Assembly: GCA_029582155.1 (NCBI GenBank)
Contig: CM055896.1
Location: 22,683,110 to 22,747,109 of the forward strand
Direction: 5' to 3'
DNA: 64,000 nucleotides
Origin: Panopea generosa
Taxonomy: Eukaryota > Mollusca > Bivalvia > Adapedonta > Hiatellidae
Shown here: positions 1-12,840 of the stretch, in pieces
Layout: the number at the start of each line of letters is the position of its first letter
Position numbering within the stretch: position 1 is the stretch's first letter
The notes under the pieces: model-generated
Database searches by the model: none
What the model saw: only the letters and a program-made list of their open reading frames with translations
Told to the model about the DNA's origin: nothing
Translations under genes and position numbers: made by a program

Positions 1-1345
1 GTTCATGAGATATACACTTACATGTACCATGTGCAAAGTAAGTGGAGCCTGACCGCGTTCATGAGATATACACTTACATGTCCCACGTGCAAAGTAAGTG
101 GACCCTGACCGCGTTCAGGAGATATACACTTACATTTCCCACGTGCAAAGTAAGTGGACCCTGACAGCTTTCATAAGATATACACTTACATGTACCATTT
201 GCAAAGTAAGTGGACCCTGACAGCTTTCATAAGATATACACTTACATGTACCATTTGCAAAGTAAGTGGACCCTGACCGCATTCATACGATATACACTTA
301 CATGTACCACGTGCAAAGTGAATGGACCCTGACAGCGTTCATAAGATATACACTTATATGTCCCACGTGCAAAGTAAGTGGACCTTGACCGCGTTCATAA
401 GATATACACTTACATGTACCACGTGCAAAGTAAGTGGACCTTGACCGTGTTCATAAGATATACACTTACATGTACCACGTGCAAAGTAGGTGGACCCTGA
501 CAGCGTTCATAAGATATACACTTACATGTACCACGTGCAAAGTAAGTGGACCCTGACAGCGTACATAAGATATACACTTACATGTACCACGTGCAAAGTA
601 AGTGGACCCTGACAGCGTTCATAAGATATACACTTACATGTACCACGTGCAAAATAAGTGGACCCTGACCGCGTTCATAAGATATACACTTACATGTACC
701 ACGTGCAAAGTAAGTGGACCCTGACCTGCGTTCATAAGATATACACTTACATGTTCACGTGCAAAGTAAGTGGACCCTGACAGCGTTCATAAGATATACA
801 CTTACATGTTCCTCGTGCAAAGTAAGTGGACCCTGATCGCGTTCATAAGATATACACTTACATGTACCACGTGCAAAGTAAGTGGACCCTGACCGCATTC
901 ATAAGATATACACTTACATGTACCACGTGGAAAGTAAGTGGACCCTGACCGCGTTCATAAGATATACACTAACATGTACCACGTGCAAAGTAAGTGGACC
1001 CTGACAGCGTTCATAAGGTATACACTTACCTGTACCACGTGCAAAGTAAGTGGACCCTGACCGCATTCATAAGATATACACTTACATATACCACCTGCAA
1101 AGTAAGTGGACCTTGACAGCGTTCATAAGATATACACTTACAAGTACCACGTGCAACGTAAGTTGACCCTGACCGCGTTCATATGATATACACTTACATG
1201 TACCACGTGCAAAGTAATTCAACCCTGACCGCGTTCATAAGATATACACTTACATGTTCTACGTGCAAAGTAAGTGGACCTTATATGTATCATGTGTAAA
1301 GTAAGTGGACCTTATATGTATCATGTGTTAAGTAAGTGGACATTG
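1..1345. repeat. 56-bp tandem repeat array, about 24 copies
   Basis: Monomer begins 'gttcataagatatacactta', continues 'catgtaccacgtgcaaagta' and ends 'agtggaccctgacagc' (56 bp). Copies run head to tail from the first base, so the array probably extends beyond the left edge. Most copies differ by one to four substitutions, and the last two (from about 1270) are shortened and diverged. Nearly every monomer contains the palindromes TACATGTA and CACGTG. No coding capacity is apparent. Confidence 0.97.
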
Positions 1346-2106
1346 ACAGCATTTATGTAAAAAATCTCATAATGTCTCGGATACACTGTTTTAGGTTTGA
1401 TTTTGATAATATGTATCATGATACATGTATATAAACGACAAAACACAGCATATACATAAATGAAGGAGTTAGGCCATAGGTGTAAATGTTAATTATCATA
1501 CACATTGTTTATATGTCTGCTCTTGTTATGAAAGCTGAGTCGTCTGTATGCTATTTACTCTTACTGTTTTATTTCAGAGCTTCTATGCATACGTATACAA
1601 ATATTTATAAAATCTATTAAACTATTTAATTTTCAATTTATATGGACAACTGAGACAACATATACAAACACGTCATGTCTTTTCTTTTTACCGCTTATGG
1701 TAATAGTTTGAAACACATCCTATATTATTATCAGGGATAGCTCCACCAGAAGACAACATGGCGCAGTATAACATGCGACTGGAATTAAACTGTTTGTCTG
1801 CGTTTCCTCCATTTCAACTAGAATAATCACTTATTTTTCATCCAGCGTATTTGTTTTGCGATCATCATAATAGTCCTGTTTGAACCGGTCTTAAGATAAT
1901 GAGAATTCCTTCCATACAGGATTAAATGCATACTGTGTCCATTAGATGTGAAAGCAGTCGTTTTCTCATCGGATATATCGGCATTCCAACAAATCTCATT
2001 TGTAGAAGGGTATTACAGAATTAGGTATCTGTATAATCAGCATTGATTTTATTCAATTTGCGATCTTGCGCACTTTTTTTTCATATCAGTTGAGAAGTTG
2101 TACCTT
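1346..2106. other. AT-rich intergenic stretch, no gene seen
   Basis: Single-copy-looking AT-rich DNA between the 56-bp and 35-bp arrays. I see no long reading frame, splice-framed exon or recognisable repeat. Confidence 0.6.
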
Positions 2107-2293
2107 TAAAACTGATTTGATACATAATCATGCAGAGGGTCCAAAATGGATTTGATACATAATCATGCAGAGGGTCCAAAATGGATTTGATACATAATCA
2201 TGCAGAGGGTCCAAAATGGATTTGATACATAATCATGCAGAGGGTCCAAAATGGATTTGATACATAATCATGCAGAGGGTCCAAAATGGATTT
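2107..2293. repeat. 35-bp minisatellite, about 5 copies
   Basis: Unit 'gatttgatacataatcatgc' followed by 'agagggtccaaaatg' (35 bp), repeated almost without change. Near-perfect identity suggests recent expansion. A short minus-strand frame across it is a by-product. A single diverged copy in the opposite orientation occurs near 7252. Confidence 0.95.
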
Positions 2294-3610
2294 AAACTGT
2301 TTCATATGAATAATATTGGAAAATGAGAAAAGTAGATAATTTGGCTGTTTGCAGGACTGGTCTGTTATGTCTATTTCTGACAAACCCTGCATAAATTATC
2401 TTAGAAGTTGTTTCTTTTAAACTCCTAACGTTAAATAGATACAAATTTGGCCAACGACCATTTCTGTTTGAACCCTACATCAAATGGAATCCTTGAACAA
2501 TACAAGAACTACAAGATTTTTTACAAAATCTGACAATCTTATTACTTAAATAAGAGACGAAATATTTTCTAAGTCATAACAATTGAATTCTTATATTAAT
2601 ACGGAGATCACTTAAATGTCTCAGTGCGATAGTCATATACTGCTATATAATACATTATCGTGCAGGGTTGTGTGACCTTCAGATGATTGAAGGTAATAAT
2701 CACCTTAGCTCCATTACTACATCAAATAACATTTTACAATAACAAATATTAATCAATTCACTATATAGGTAAAAATATAACTTACACGCATGTGTTTGAC
2801 TTCCATAAATTATATTAAAAGTTTTAATTCATTGAAACTGGCCAATGGATAACCATTAATTTATAAATACTTCAAATATTAAAATTGACTAATATTTTTA
2901 CTACAAAACCTGACATTGTTGATACTTTTTAAAGAAATAAGAATAATAATTATAAAAATAGACGTCATAAAAGATGATTCTTTATGGCGTGCTTTAGATA
3001 ATAATTAAGGAAAAACGGACAATACTTGATTTATTACCGTTTTGACATTCTAATTAATTTTGTCTTCCATGTTTAACGATTGTATTTTCTGTGTAATTGA
3101 ATCATTCATCTGGTGTTCCACCGAAACTTTTTGAGTTATTGTATAGAAAGCAATTTAACAGATCAATATCAATAAATTGAATAAGCACACAACAATCGCG
3201 GTACAAACTCACTACAAACTATTGTGCCAATTTGCGAACCAAAAACACATATGTAGTATCTGTCAAACTGATCCATTGGCAGCAGACGTACCCAAACAAT
3301 AACCAACTCGGTTATACTGAGTATCTTCATTAAAGGTGATGAAATAATAAACTAACTTTAGACGTTTACAATGTGCACCTAAAATGTCATGTGGAAATAC
3401 ATTAAAACTAACTATAATATAGGTAAGATAACAGTGAGTGCGAATAACAATCTGGCTATATACTGTAAATGAACGGTCAAAGGAAAAATGATATTCCAAA
3501 TGCAAATAAGAAAACAATAACAAAAATATGACGATGTATTCAAATGACAGAGCCACCAAAGCAAATGGACGTGATTGATGTGCAGAGTGATTACAATAAG
3601 TAACATACAG
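2294..3610. other. AT-rich stretch, no gene seen
   Basis: Very AT-rich sequence. Minus-strand frames of 64 and 98 codons (about 3263-3606) show no family resemblance and have an AT-driven composition, so I do not call them genes. Confidence 0.5.
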
Positions 3611-6345
3611 AGGGACTAAGTGACAAAAGTGGCCGCCACATTAGAACGGTCAGTAGCACATGGCGCCACTGAAGAGGTGCATCAAGTGTTGTTCGTCTTC
3701 GTTATCACACCATCTAAGTGACAAAAGTGGCCGCCACATTAGAACAGTCAGTAGCACATGGCGCCACTGGAGAGGTGCATCAAGTGTTGTTCGTCTTCGT
3801 AATCACACCATCTAAGTGACAACAGTGGCTGCCACATTAGAACAGTCAGTAGCACATGGCGCCACTGGAGAGGTGCATCAAGTGTTGTTCGTCTTCGTCA
3901 TCACATCATCTTAGTGACAAAAGTGGCCGCCACATTAGAACGGTCAGTAGTACATGGCGCCACTGGAGAGGTGCATCAAGTGTTGTTCGTCTTCGTCATC
4001 ACACCATCTAAGTGACAACAGTGGCAGCCACATTAGAACGGTCAGTAGCACATGGCGCCACTGGAGAGGTGCATCAAGTGTTGTTCGTCCTCGTCATCAC
4101 ACCATCTAAGTGACAAAAGTAGCTGCCACATAAGAACTGTCAGTAGCACATGGCGCAACTGGAGAGGTGCATCAAGTGTTGTTCGTCTTCGTCATCACAC
4201 CATCTAAGTGACAAAAGTGGCCGCCACATTAGAACGGTCAGTTGCACATGGCGCCACTGGAGAGGTGCATCAAGTGTTGTTCGTCTTCGTCATCACACCA
4301 TCTAAGTGACAAAAGTGGCCGCCACATTAGAACGGTCAGTAGCACATGGCACCACTGAAGAGGTGCATCAAGTGTTGTTCGTCTTCGTCATCACACCATC
4401 TAAGTGACAAAAGTGGCCGCCACATTAGAACGGTCAGTAGTACATGGCGCCACTGAAGAGATGCATCAAGTGTTGTTCGTCTTCGTCATCACACCATCTA
4501 AGTGACAAAAGTGGCCGCCACATTAGAACGGTCAGTAGCACATGGCGCCGCTGGAGAGGTGCATCAAGTGTTGTTCGTCTTCGTCATCACACCATCTTAG
4601 TGACAACAGTGGCAGCCACATTAGAACAGTCAGTAGCACATGGCGCCACTGGGGAGGTGCATCAAGTGTTGTTCGTCTTCGTAATCACACCATCTAAGTG
4701 ACAAAAGTGGCCGCCACATTAGAACGGTCAGTAGCACATGGCGCCACTGGAGAGGTGCATCAAGTGTTGTTCGTCTTCGTCATCACACCATCTAAGTCAC
4801 AGCAGTGGCTGCCACATTAGAACGGTCAGTAGCACATGACGCCACTGGAGAGATGCATCAAGTGTTGTTCGTCTTCGTCATCACACTATCTTAGTGACAA
4901 AAATGGCTGCCATATTAGAAAGGTCAGTAGTACATGGTGTTACTGGAGAGGTGCATCAAGTGTTGTTGGTCTTCGTCATCACACCATCTAAGTGACAAAA
5001 GTGGCCGCCACATTAGAACGGTCAGTAGTACATGGCGCCACTGGAGAGGTGCATCAAGTGTTGTTCGTCTTCGTCATCACACCATCTAAGTGACAAAAGT
5101 GGCCGCAACATTAGAACAGTTAGTAGCACATGGCGCCACTGGAGAGGTGCATCAAGTGTTGTTCGTCTTCGTCATCACACCATCTAAGTGACAAAAGTAG
5201 CTGCCACATAAGAACTGTCAGTAGCACATGGCGACACTGGAGAGGTGCATCAAGTGTTGTTTGTCTTCGTCATCACACCATCTAAGTGACAAAAGTGGCC
5301 GCCACATTAGAACGGTCAGTAGTTCATGGCGCAACTGGAGAGGTGCATCAAGTGTTGTTTGTCCTCGTCATCACACCATCTAAGTGACAAAAGTGGCCGC
5401 CACATTAGAACGGTCAGTAGTTCATGGCGCAACTGGAGAGATGCATCAAGTGTTACTCGTCCTCGTCATCACACCATCTAAGTGACAAAAGTGGCCGCCA
5501 CATTAGAACGGTCAGTAGTACATGGCGCAACTGAAGAGGTGCATCAAGTGTTGTTCGTACTCGTCATCACACCATCTAAGTCACAAAAGTGGCTGCCACA
5601 TTAGAACGGTCAGTAGTACATGGCGCAACTGGAGAGATGCATCAAGAGTTGCTCGTCCTCGTCAACACACCATTTAAGTGACAAAATTGGCCGCCACATT
5701 AGAACGGTCAGTAGCACATGGCGCAACTGGAGAGGTGCATCAAGTGTTGTTCGTCCTCGTCATCACACCATCTAAGTGATAAAAGTAGCCGCCACATTAG
5801 AACGGTCAGTAGTACATTGCGCCACTGGAGAGGTGCATCAAGTGTTGTTCGTCTTCGTCATCACACCATCTAAGTGACAAAAGTGGCTGCCACATTAGAA
5901 CGGTCAGTAGTACATGGTGCAACTGGAGAGGTGCACCAAGTGTTGTTCGTCTTCGTCATCACACCATCTAAGTGACAAAAGTGGCCGCCACATTGGAACG
6001 GTCAGTAGTACATGGCGCCACTGGAGAGGTGCATCAAGTGTTGTTCGTCTTCGTCATCACACCATCTAAGTGACAAAAGTGGCCGCCACATTAGAACGGT
6101 TAGTTGTACATGGCGCAACTGGAGAGGTGCATCAAGTGTTGTTCGTCCTTGTCATCACACCATCTAAGTGGCAAAAGTGGCTGCCATATTAAAACGGTCA
6201 GTAGCGGATGACACGTGCATTAAGCGTCTTCATCCTCGTCATCACACCATCTAAGTGAAAACAGTGGCCACCACATTAGAACTGTCTGTAGCACATGACG
6301 CCACTGGAGATGTGCATCAAGTGTAGTTCATCCTCGTCATCACAC
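3611..6345. repeat. 98-bp tandem repeat array, about 28 copies
   Basis: Monomer: 'taagtgacaaaagtggccgc', 'cacattagaacggtcagtag', 'cacatggcgccactggagag', 'gtgcatcaagtgttgttcgt', 'cttcgtcatcacaccatc' (98 bp). Variation sits at a few diagnostic sites (cttcg/cctcg, agcac/agtac/agttc, gccact/gcaact). The last three copies (after about 6170) are diverged, which suggests array-edge decay. Most copies carry the 8-bp palindrome TGGCGCCA. A plus-strand frame of 85 codons at 4444-4701 is a by-product. Confidence 0.97.
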
Positions 6346-7070
6346 CATAAAAAGATAGATATAGCAGAAGGCACAATTGTACACAGAAGTACGCAGGTGA
6401 GCATATTATAAATCAAGTGGTGCTGTACCACGATGAACCCAATGACCATTTAGATACCTGACAAAGAAAATTATAATAAAGGTATGTCTAACACGGAGGT
6501 ATAGCGCCTCCGTCCGTTTAAGTATTTAAGGTGAGTTCGTCAGTATTGCGTATCCAATCTTTCAGGACGCCGCACATTTTAGAAAGAAAACATGACGATC
6601 AACCGCAAAGGGGTCAAACAATATTCTATTAGCTAATTTGATATACAAAATTACACAATGTACATCTGCCAAAATTCACAGTATTCCAATACTAGATCAC
6701 CGCCATAGCACAATAGACAAGTAAAGCAATGAATAAAGATGCTTCAAAAATCCACCACCGTCACATCAGGGGAATCGTTAATGACAAACCTGGCACCAGA
6801 AAACTGATCACTTAGTTCCTTGGGAGTAAGTAAATCTGCCATACAACAAATGCATCAGACACAATATGTCAATATATGTCCAAACGGTGAGGAGGGTGCA
6901 TTAAAAAAATACAGCCACCACAACTATACTCGCAAAATCAATGCATAGACTCATAATGAGTTTAACATAACAGAACAAGTGACCTCGTGGGTTGCCGATT
7001 TGAGACAGTAGATGTCTTAAACTTAAACCAACGTCGCTCTCTCTTTCCCCTGCCGTCACATCATAACACG
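6346..7070. other. Intergenic stretch, no gene seen
   Basis: No gene or known element recognised. A small stem-loop (ACGGAGG, 7-nt loop, CCTCCGT) lies near 6494-6514 and is probably incidental. Confidence 0.5.
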
Positions 7071-7175
7071 AGATATAAAGATGTAAATAAGATGTAAATA
7101 AGATGTTATAAGATGTAAATAAGATGTTATAAGATGTTAATAAGATGTTATAAGATGTTATAAGATGTTAATAAG
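7071..7175. repeat. Short 'aagatgtaaat / aagatgttat' minisatellite
   Basis: About nine tandem units of 9-12 bp made of 'aagatgtaaat' and 'aagatgttat' variants. Low complexity, non-coding. Confidence 0.85.
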
Positions 7176-7251
7176 AGTGCTTAACAATACTGCAGAAGCC
7201 AGAGCACCTATAGGTTGTTATGAAAAGTCAACAGAGGTAATTTTTCGAAAT

Positions 7252-7283
7252 CTTGGACCCTCTGCAGAATTATGTATGAAATA
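7252..7283 (-). repeat. Solitary inverted copy of the 35-bp repeat
   Basis: 'ttggaccctctgca' followed by 'gaattatgtat' and 'gaaat' is close to the reverse complement of the 35-bp monomer at 2107-2293. It lies about 5 kb away in the opposite orientation. Confidence 0.6.
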
Positions 7284-7744
7284 AAATGCAAAATTCGAAG
7301 TATCATAATTAAATCGTGTTAGAGTAATAAAGCAATATTGGCAGTGTGCCAGTATCAGTGAAATGTTTACACTAGTGATCAGCTGAATTGATGTTGATTA
7401 TGTCATCACGATGGAAATACGACTCGTCGATACAATACTTTAAATTTATAAACATGCATGTGCAGTGAATATTATGTTGAAACCTATTTCAGTTATCTCA
7501 GAAACTGATCATTGTTGGAAATACTGTTGAATAATTGTAACATCCTAGGGTAATATATAAATTTATCTTTATCGCGTTAAAAAACCGTGTGGTTGGGAGG
7601 GAGAATGAAAAAGAAACAAAAACAATATGTATCCGTACTTTTTATCGAAACTGTATCTAAGTTCATAGTCTCTAATCAGAGAATCCCTTGGAAGAAAAAA
7701 GTTAGCCAGTGATGAAAATAATAGAGTATGTTCATGATTATTTT

Positions 7745-9674
7745 TAGCTCTACTGGCCATAGGCCAGAAGCGCTTATGCGATGGCGCGTTGTCTGTCGTC
7801 CGTCGTCTGTCGTGTGTCGTCTGTTAGCAGCACTTTCTCTGAAACCACTAGGCAAATTAAACTGAAACTTCACATGCATGTTTCTGTTGCATAGGAGACT
7901 ATACAGAAGATTTTTTTTCGATCTGAAATTCAAAATGGCCGCCGTTACTAAAAAAAGTCCAAAATTTAAAAAATCTTCTACTCATGAACGGCCCAACAGA
8001 TTTTTAAAATGTTTATGTAGTAATGATGACCAACTATAGTATTGTGATATTTGTTCAAATGGTGTCCCTAGGGTTAAATATGACCCCGCCCCGACGGTTC
8101 AATTAGGGGACACATGTCATTACAATAATAATTATTTTTTTTTTTTTTTAAATTGAAATGATTTTGCCTTTATCTTCACAGAAGCATTGTTTGGTGAAGG
8201 AGGTTCAGATTTGTAAAAATTAATGTGTTCCACTGTCTAAAGGGGTCAGGAGGGGTCCCCATAAGGGTGAAAATTCAGAATTACTAAAATCGTTTTCTTG
8301 AGAACCGGTATGTCAGATTTGTTCATAAATTATCCCTATGTGTAGGGGTTCGATTGCAGATAAGAATTTAGGGGATAAAATTTATAGAGGCCCTGTAAGG
8401 GGACTTAGAATTTTACATAGGGATACTATGGGAAAACAGAAAATTATCTTTTTCTTTCATTTATTCTGAAACCACTAAGCCAATTAAACTGAAACTTCAC
8501 ATGCATATTTCTGTTACATAGGAGACTATACAGAAGATTTTTTTTTTTATTTGAAATTCAAGATGGCCGCCGTTACTAAAAATAGTCCAAAACTAATAAA
8601 ATCTTCTTATCATGAACGACCCAACAGATTTTCAAAATGTTTATGTAGTAATGTTGACCAACTATAGTATTGTTAGATTTGTTCAAATGGTGTCCCTAGG
8701 GTTAAATATGACCCCGCCCCGACGGTTCAATTAGGGGACACATGTCATTATAATATATATATATTTTTTTTAAAAATTGAAATGATTTTGCCTTTATCTT
8801 CATAGAAGCATTGTTTGGTGAAGGAAGTTCAGATTTGTCAAATGAATGGGTTCCACTGTCTTAAGGGGTCAGGAGGGGCCCCAAAAGGGTAAAAATGGGG
8901 AATTACTAAAATCGTTTTCTTGAGAACCAGTATGTCAGATTTGTTCATATTTGGCATAAATTATTCCTATGTGTAGGGGTTTGATTTCAGATAAGAATTT
9001 AGGGGCTAAAATTTATAGGGGCCCTGTAAGGGGACTTAGAATTTTACATAGGGATACTATTGGAAAACAGAAAATTCTCTTTTTCTTTCATTTATTCTGA
9101 AACCACTAAGCCAATTAAACTGAAACTTCACATGCATGTTTCTGTTGCATAGGAGACTATACAGAAGATTTTTTTTTCGATCTGAAATTCAAGATGGCCG
9201 CCGTTACTAAAAATAGTCCAAAATTTAAAAAATCTTCTTCTCATGAATGGCCAAACAGATTTTCAAAATGTTTATGTAGTAATGATGACCAACTATAGTA
9301 TTGTTATATTTGTTCAAATGGTGTCCCTAGGGTTAAATATGACCCCGCTCCGACGGTTCAATTAGGAGACACATGTCACTATAAAATCTTTTTTTTATAA
9401 ATCGAAATGATTTTGCCTATATCTTCACAGAAGCGTTGTTTGGTGAAGGAGGTTCAGATTTGTAAAAATGAATGGGTTCCACTGTCTAAAGGGGTCAGGA
9501 GGGGCCCCAAAAAGGTAAAAATGGGGAATTACTAAAATCATTTTCTTGAGAACCGGTATGTCAGGTTTGTTCATATTTGGTATAAATTATCCCTATGTGT
9601 AGGGTTAAAAATGACTCCGCCCCTGAGGGTGTGAGTCAGTAGAGCGTCCTCAGGCCCTCTTGGGTCTCTTGTTA
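7745..9674 (+). mobile_element. Mollusc-type non-autonomous repeat with amplified interior
   Basis: The left end 'agctctactggccatagg' leads into a CGTC-rich stretch (7795-7830). The right end is '..gtgagtcagtagagcgtcc', then 'tcaggccctcttgggtctct' and 'tgtt'. The 9-mer gctctactg occurs near both ends in inverted orientation (7750 and about 9640), a short subterminal inverted repeat. The interior is tandemly repeated, and no reading frame survives. I recall abundant repeats of this architecture in bivalve genomes but cannot name the family. It is probably a non-autonomous element mobilised in trans, class unknown. Confidence 0.65.
7838..9640 (+). repeat. About 630-bp internal module repeated nearly three times
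   Basis: 'ctgaaaccacta' recurs at 7838, 8466 and 9097, giving periods of 628 and 631 bp. Each module contains 'aagatggccgccgttacta', 'gtgtccctagggttaaatat', a T-rich tract and 'ggggtcaggagggg'. The third module is cut short where it joins the right end of the host repeat. Modules differ by scattered substitutions and small indels. Confidence 0.9.
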
Positions 9675-9836
9675 GTTGTTAAATTAAGTTAAAGAAAATT
9701 ATCGAGAATAATTTCTTCTATCTGAAGAATTTGAAGAGTTCGATTACACAAGCAAGCCATGGGTATGAGAAATAATCTTTAAGCAAGTTAGTAAAATTTT
9801 CAGAACGAACCAAGGTAAAGACGAGGCCATCTTAAT

Positions 9837-10065
9837 GTGAAAGGCTACATTACTGCGGGTGGACTAGCCACTTTGTCCATATACTATACTGCATATGCTG
9901 TATGTATTAATGTAGAAAGGCTACATTACCGCGGGTGGACTAGCCACTTTGTCCATATACTATACTGCATATGCTGTATGTATTAATGTAGAAAGGCTAC
10001 ATTACCGCAGGTGGACTAGCCACTTTGTCCATATACTATACTGCATATGCTGTATGTATTGATAA
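9837..10065. repeat. 76-bp tandem repeat, 3 copies
   Basis: Unit 'gaaaggctacattaccgcgg', 'gtggactagccactttgtcc', 'atatactatactgcatatgc', 'tgtatgtattaatgta', with copies starting near 9839, 9915 and 9991. Copies are almost identical, and the last loses its final bases. Confidence 0.95.
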
Positions 10066-10247
10066 TCATAAATATTAATTAATGTATTCCGTAATCAAGT
10101 TCGTTCTATCTGGCATTTCGAAGTTAGTTTATATTTGTTTTTCGTCTTCTGATATTACAATATATAACTCTTCAATATTGGATACTTAGAAGGTTAGAGT
10201 TAAACTAAGTGTTAAATTCAAGTTCAGTATCGAAAAGACGAACACAA

Positions 10248-11457
10248 AATTCAACATAATTTTAGTCTGCCCAAAGCGCCATACAAGTACAGTAGGGTCA
10301 AATCAACATAACTTTAGTCTGCCCTCGTGATATTACCAATGCTGGCCATACCACATTAGCGCTATTTCAATATTCTGTGATCGAACAGGGATGAAAGTAA
10401 ATCTTAAGAAAACAAAAGTTATAGTTTCAGAAATGACAGTTAATTACGTGACAATGAAAAATGGAAGTACAATTGCGAAAATATACAAATAGTGTCTTCT
10501 CATAAATTTTTGGGATTGTTAGTAACGCAGAAATATATATGGACAACAGCCAAGGATATGCTTCCAATCTGAGGCAAAAACACAATAATTCATAAACTGC
10601 AAAATCATATTGGTTATTTAAACCACTATGAAATCTTTAAATTATTTGATACTATGTTTGACTCCGTTACGGATTCGTTTTTTTTTATATCACAAGAGGA
10701 ACTAACTTTTATAATTGTATTCAAACAAAGAATTTTAGACAATACTCTCCGATAATGACATACACATCTTATAAGAAAGTTTTTACATTAAAAAAGCTGT
10801 GTTAAATGTTGGAAAGCACTTACACTTAAATGAAATAGAATAGCATTTTCCAAACTACAATGTTAAAACTATTCGCTGCTCGTCGAAACTGGAAGTCATT
10901 ACAATCTATTATAGGTCGATAGAATATATCTTTGTAGTTTACAAGAAATTCAAGACTGAATTTCATGTTGTAATTAGGTGCACATTTCATAAAGATCTAC
11001 GTAATCAATTAATTGTAATCACACATTCGATTCCGACAAATTATTAACATTAAACCAGTTTACATAATTATGGAATGTTTAATAATAATACAATATAAGA
11101 ATAATTTACTGTTAGTATAAACGTTACAAAACAAGATTTATACATAGATGATTTTATTTGCAGTAGTTCAGAAATAGTAAAGATTATGTTTATGTTCTAA
11201 GCGACATCTCGTAACAAAATTAAAAGAGGCTCTCTGCTTATGCTCTTATAAATGCTTGATAACTACTTACAGTTCTTTCTATTATTACAATAACAAAATT
11301 GATAAAATGCCACAGAGTTAGTATATCTATGTTAATAAAAGTAATATATTGCATTTTTTTCAATGTGCATGTTTACTAGAAATTATAACTTTTTCATTTG
11401 CATTATAGGCCGGAGGCCTGAATTACTTTTGAATAAAATATTGTCTATTGTCTATAA
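10248..11457 (+). mobile_element. Degraded non-LTR retrotransposon 3' end
   Basis: From 10370 one frame reads IFCDRTGMKVNLKKTKVIV, the segment after the catalytic box of non-LTR reverse transcriptases. Near 10498 the frame reads SHKFLGLLVTQKYIWTTAKD, like the '(Y)LG...W..AKDML' region of the same family. Further on come 'LQNHIGYLNHYEIFKLFD' fragments, broken by stops and frameshifts. The 3' end carries a stem-loop (AGGCC-GGA-GGCCT, 11407-11419) followed by 'gaataaaatattgtctattg' with a repeated 'ttgtcta', a LINE-type tail. It is 5'-truncated, with no endonuclease and no catalytic box visible. A 52-bp direct duplication lies at 10248-10322. The copy is inactive and the exact clade is unsure. 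Confidence 0.75.
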
Positions 11458-12840
11458 CTACGTCTTGTTATTATGAGGATTGCAATATTAATGGCTTTAC
11501 CTTTGATTCTCGGTGTACACATTTATATCATTATGGTATTAAATCAATACATCACTCAGTTGATTGATATAATGTAACAAATGATTATAATGCATTACCA
11601 AAACGTAACTCCTGCTTTTAAGTTTGTCTTTCATCTCCTTAATGTGAACGGTCATTTTCACCTTCGGGCATCATTTTGTATAAAATCGACGTAAGGCTTG
11701 CTCGAAATTTGCGATTGAATATGACTCCAGAAAACTCATAATTATTAACGTCAATGACGTCATTAAAAAACGGGTAGTTAACAAAATGCGTGAATATTTC
11801 TGTTCCGTTCATCAACTTTAACTTAATGATACAACATATAATTTACAAATGTATAGGTGCCAGTCTAATTGTAAAGCAAGTGTGGTATTAATCGTGTGTG
11901 TTAATGCTATAAATATAGGAAATTTTTGTTGAACGTTCATGGTATATAGATTTACATATTACGTAGCTCTTTGGGTTTCACTTACTCTGCACGTGTTGCT
12001 CGTAAGATCATATCCCATAAACTTTGAACAAGTTACTAGGCATTCCTTAATTGAATATAACTCACCTTTAATGACGTTTAGCACTACTAGAATTTGTAAA
12101 GAAATAATGTGACATTTATTTTATTAAATTGACTGAACTTTTGGACATTATTATAACTGCGTGAAGTTGGATCTGATATGGATAGTGAGTAGACCCTTTT
12201 TGTTCATTTGAAGCTTATTAAAGCCACAATAGCGCCATATTTCACATTAAAATTAGAATCCAAGCCTTTCTCAATGGTTATTAAATAAAGATACAGTACC
12301 TGTGAAACAACTAGATGGATTTGCATTTTAAACTACACCACATGACAGCCATGTGCACTTTAAACGTTATTGAAATAAACATATTTTTCTTTTTTACTGA
12401 AATGTTCAAATGTGATGCTCTAAAATAAATATTTGAATTTCGTGTAAATTTTAAAATACCAAGCGCCTTACGATGGAAATTGCTCAATCATTACAAATGA
12501 TGTTAACAGGCGTCTGGTTTCGTCTACGGGCAGAATGATTAAATCAGGAACATTGTCCAATTTATTATATAATAACAATGCAAGAAAGGAAGGCAGTACT
12601 TGTCATTCTTCCTCCGTGACGAATTCTTACTAACTCATCCTCATTTCTCACTATATTATTTGTGACGGCAAGGCTTTTTTTATTTACATTTGAGGAATGT
12701 TTCTCACGAAACGATATGTGTTTATTGCCATGTCAGTACATGTATATATTTGTATTCCTGCCATAGTATTTTTGTGTAATAGTGTTATACAAAATGTAAT
12801 TGCATATCCTTATATATTTCCGTTCATGCTCGCTATAATT
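11458..12840. other. AT-rich intergenic stretch, no gene seen
   Basis: No coding or repeat signature identified. An 87-codon plus-strand frame from 12697 runs into the following array and shows no family resemblance. Confidence 0.5.

Noticed and set aside
2400..2950. Pair of diverged copies ('aagttgtttcttttaaactc' and 'aaagttttaattcattgaaa' segments)
   Set aside because: Similarity is weak and could come from shared AT-rich composition.
4100..5300. 11-monomer block duplication in the 98-bp array (variant 'agctgccacataag' at 4121 and 5199, offset 1078)
   Set aside because: Only the single variant monomer matches. Neighbouring monomers differ, so a block duplication is not supported.
6494..6514. 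ACGGAGG/CCTCCGT stem-loop as a terminator or regulatory element
   Set aside because: A seven-base stem in eukaryotic intergenic DNA is not enough evidence.
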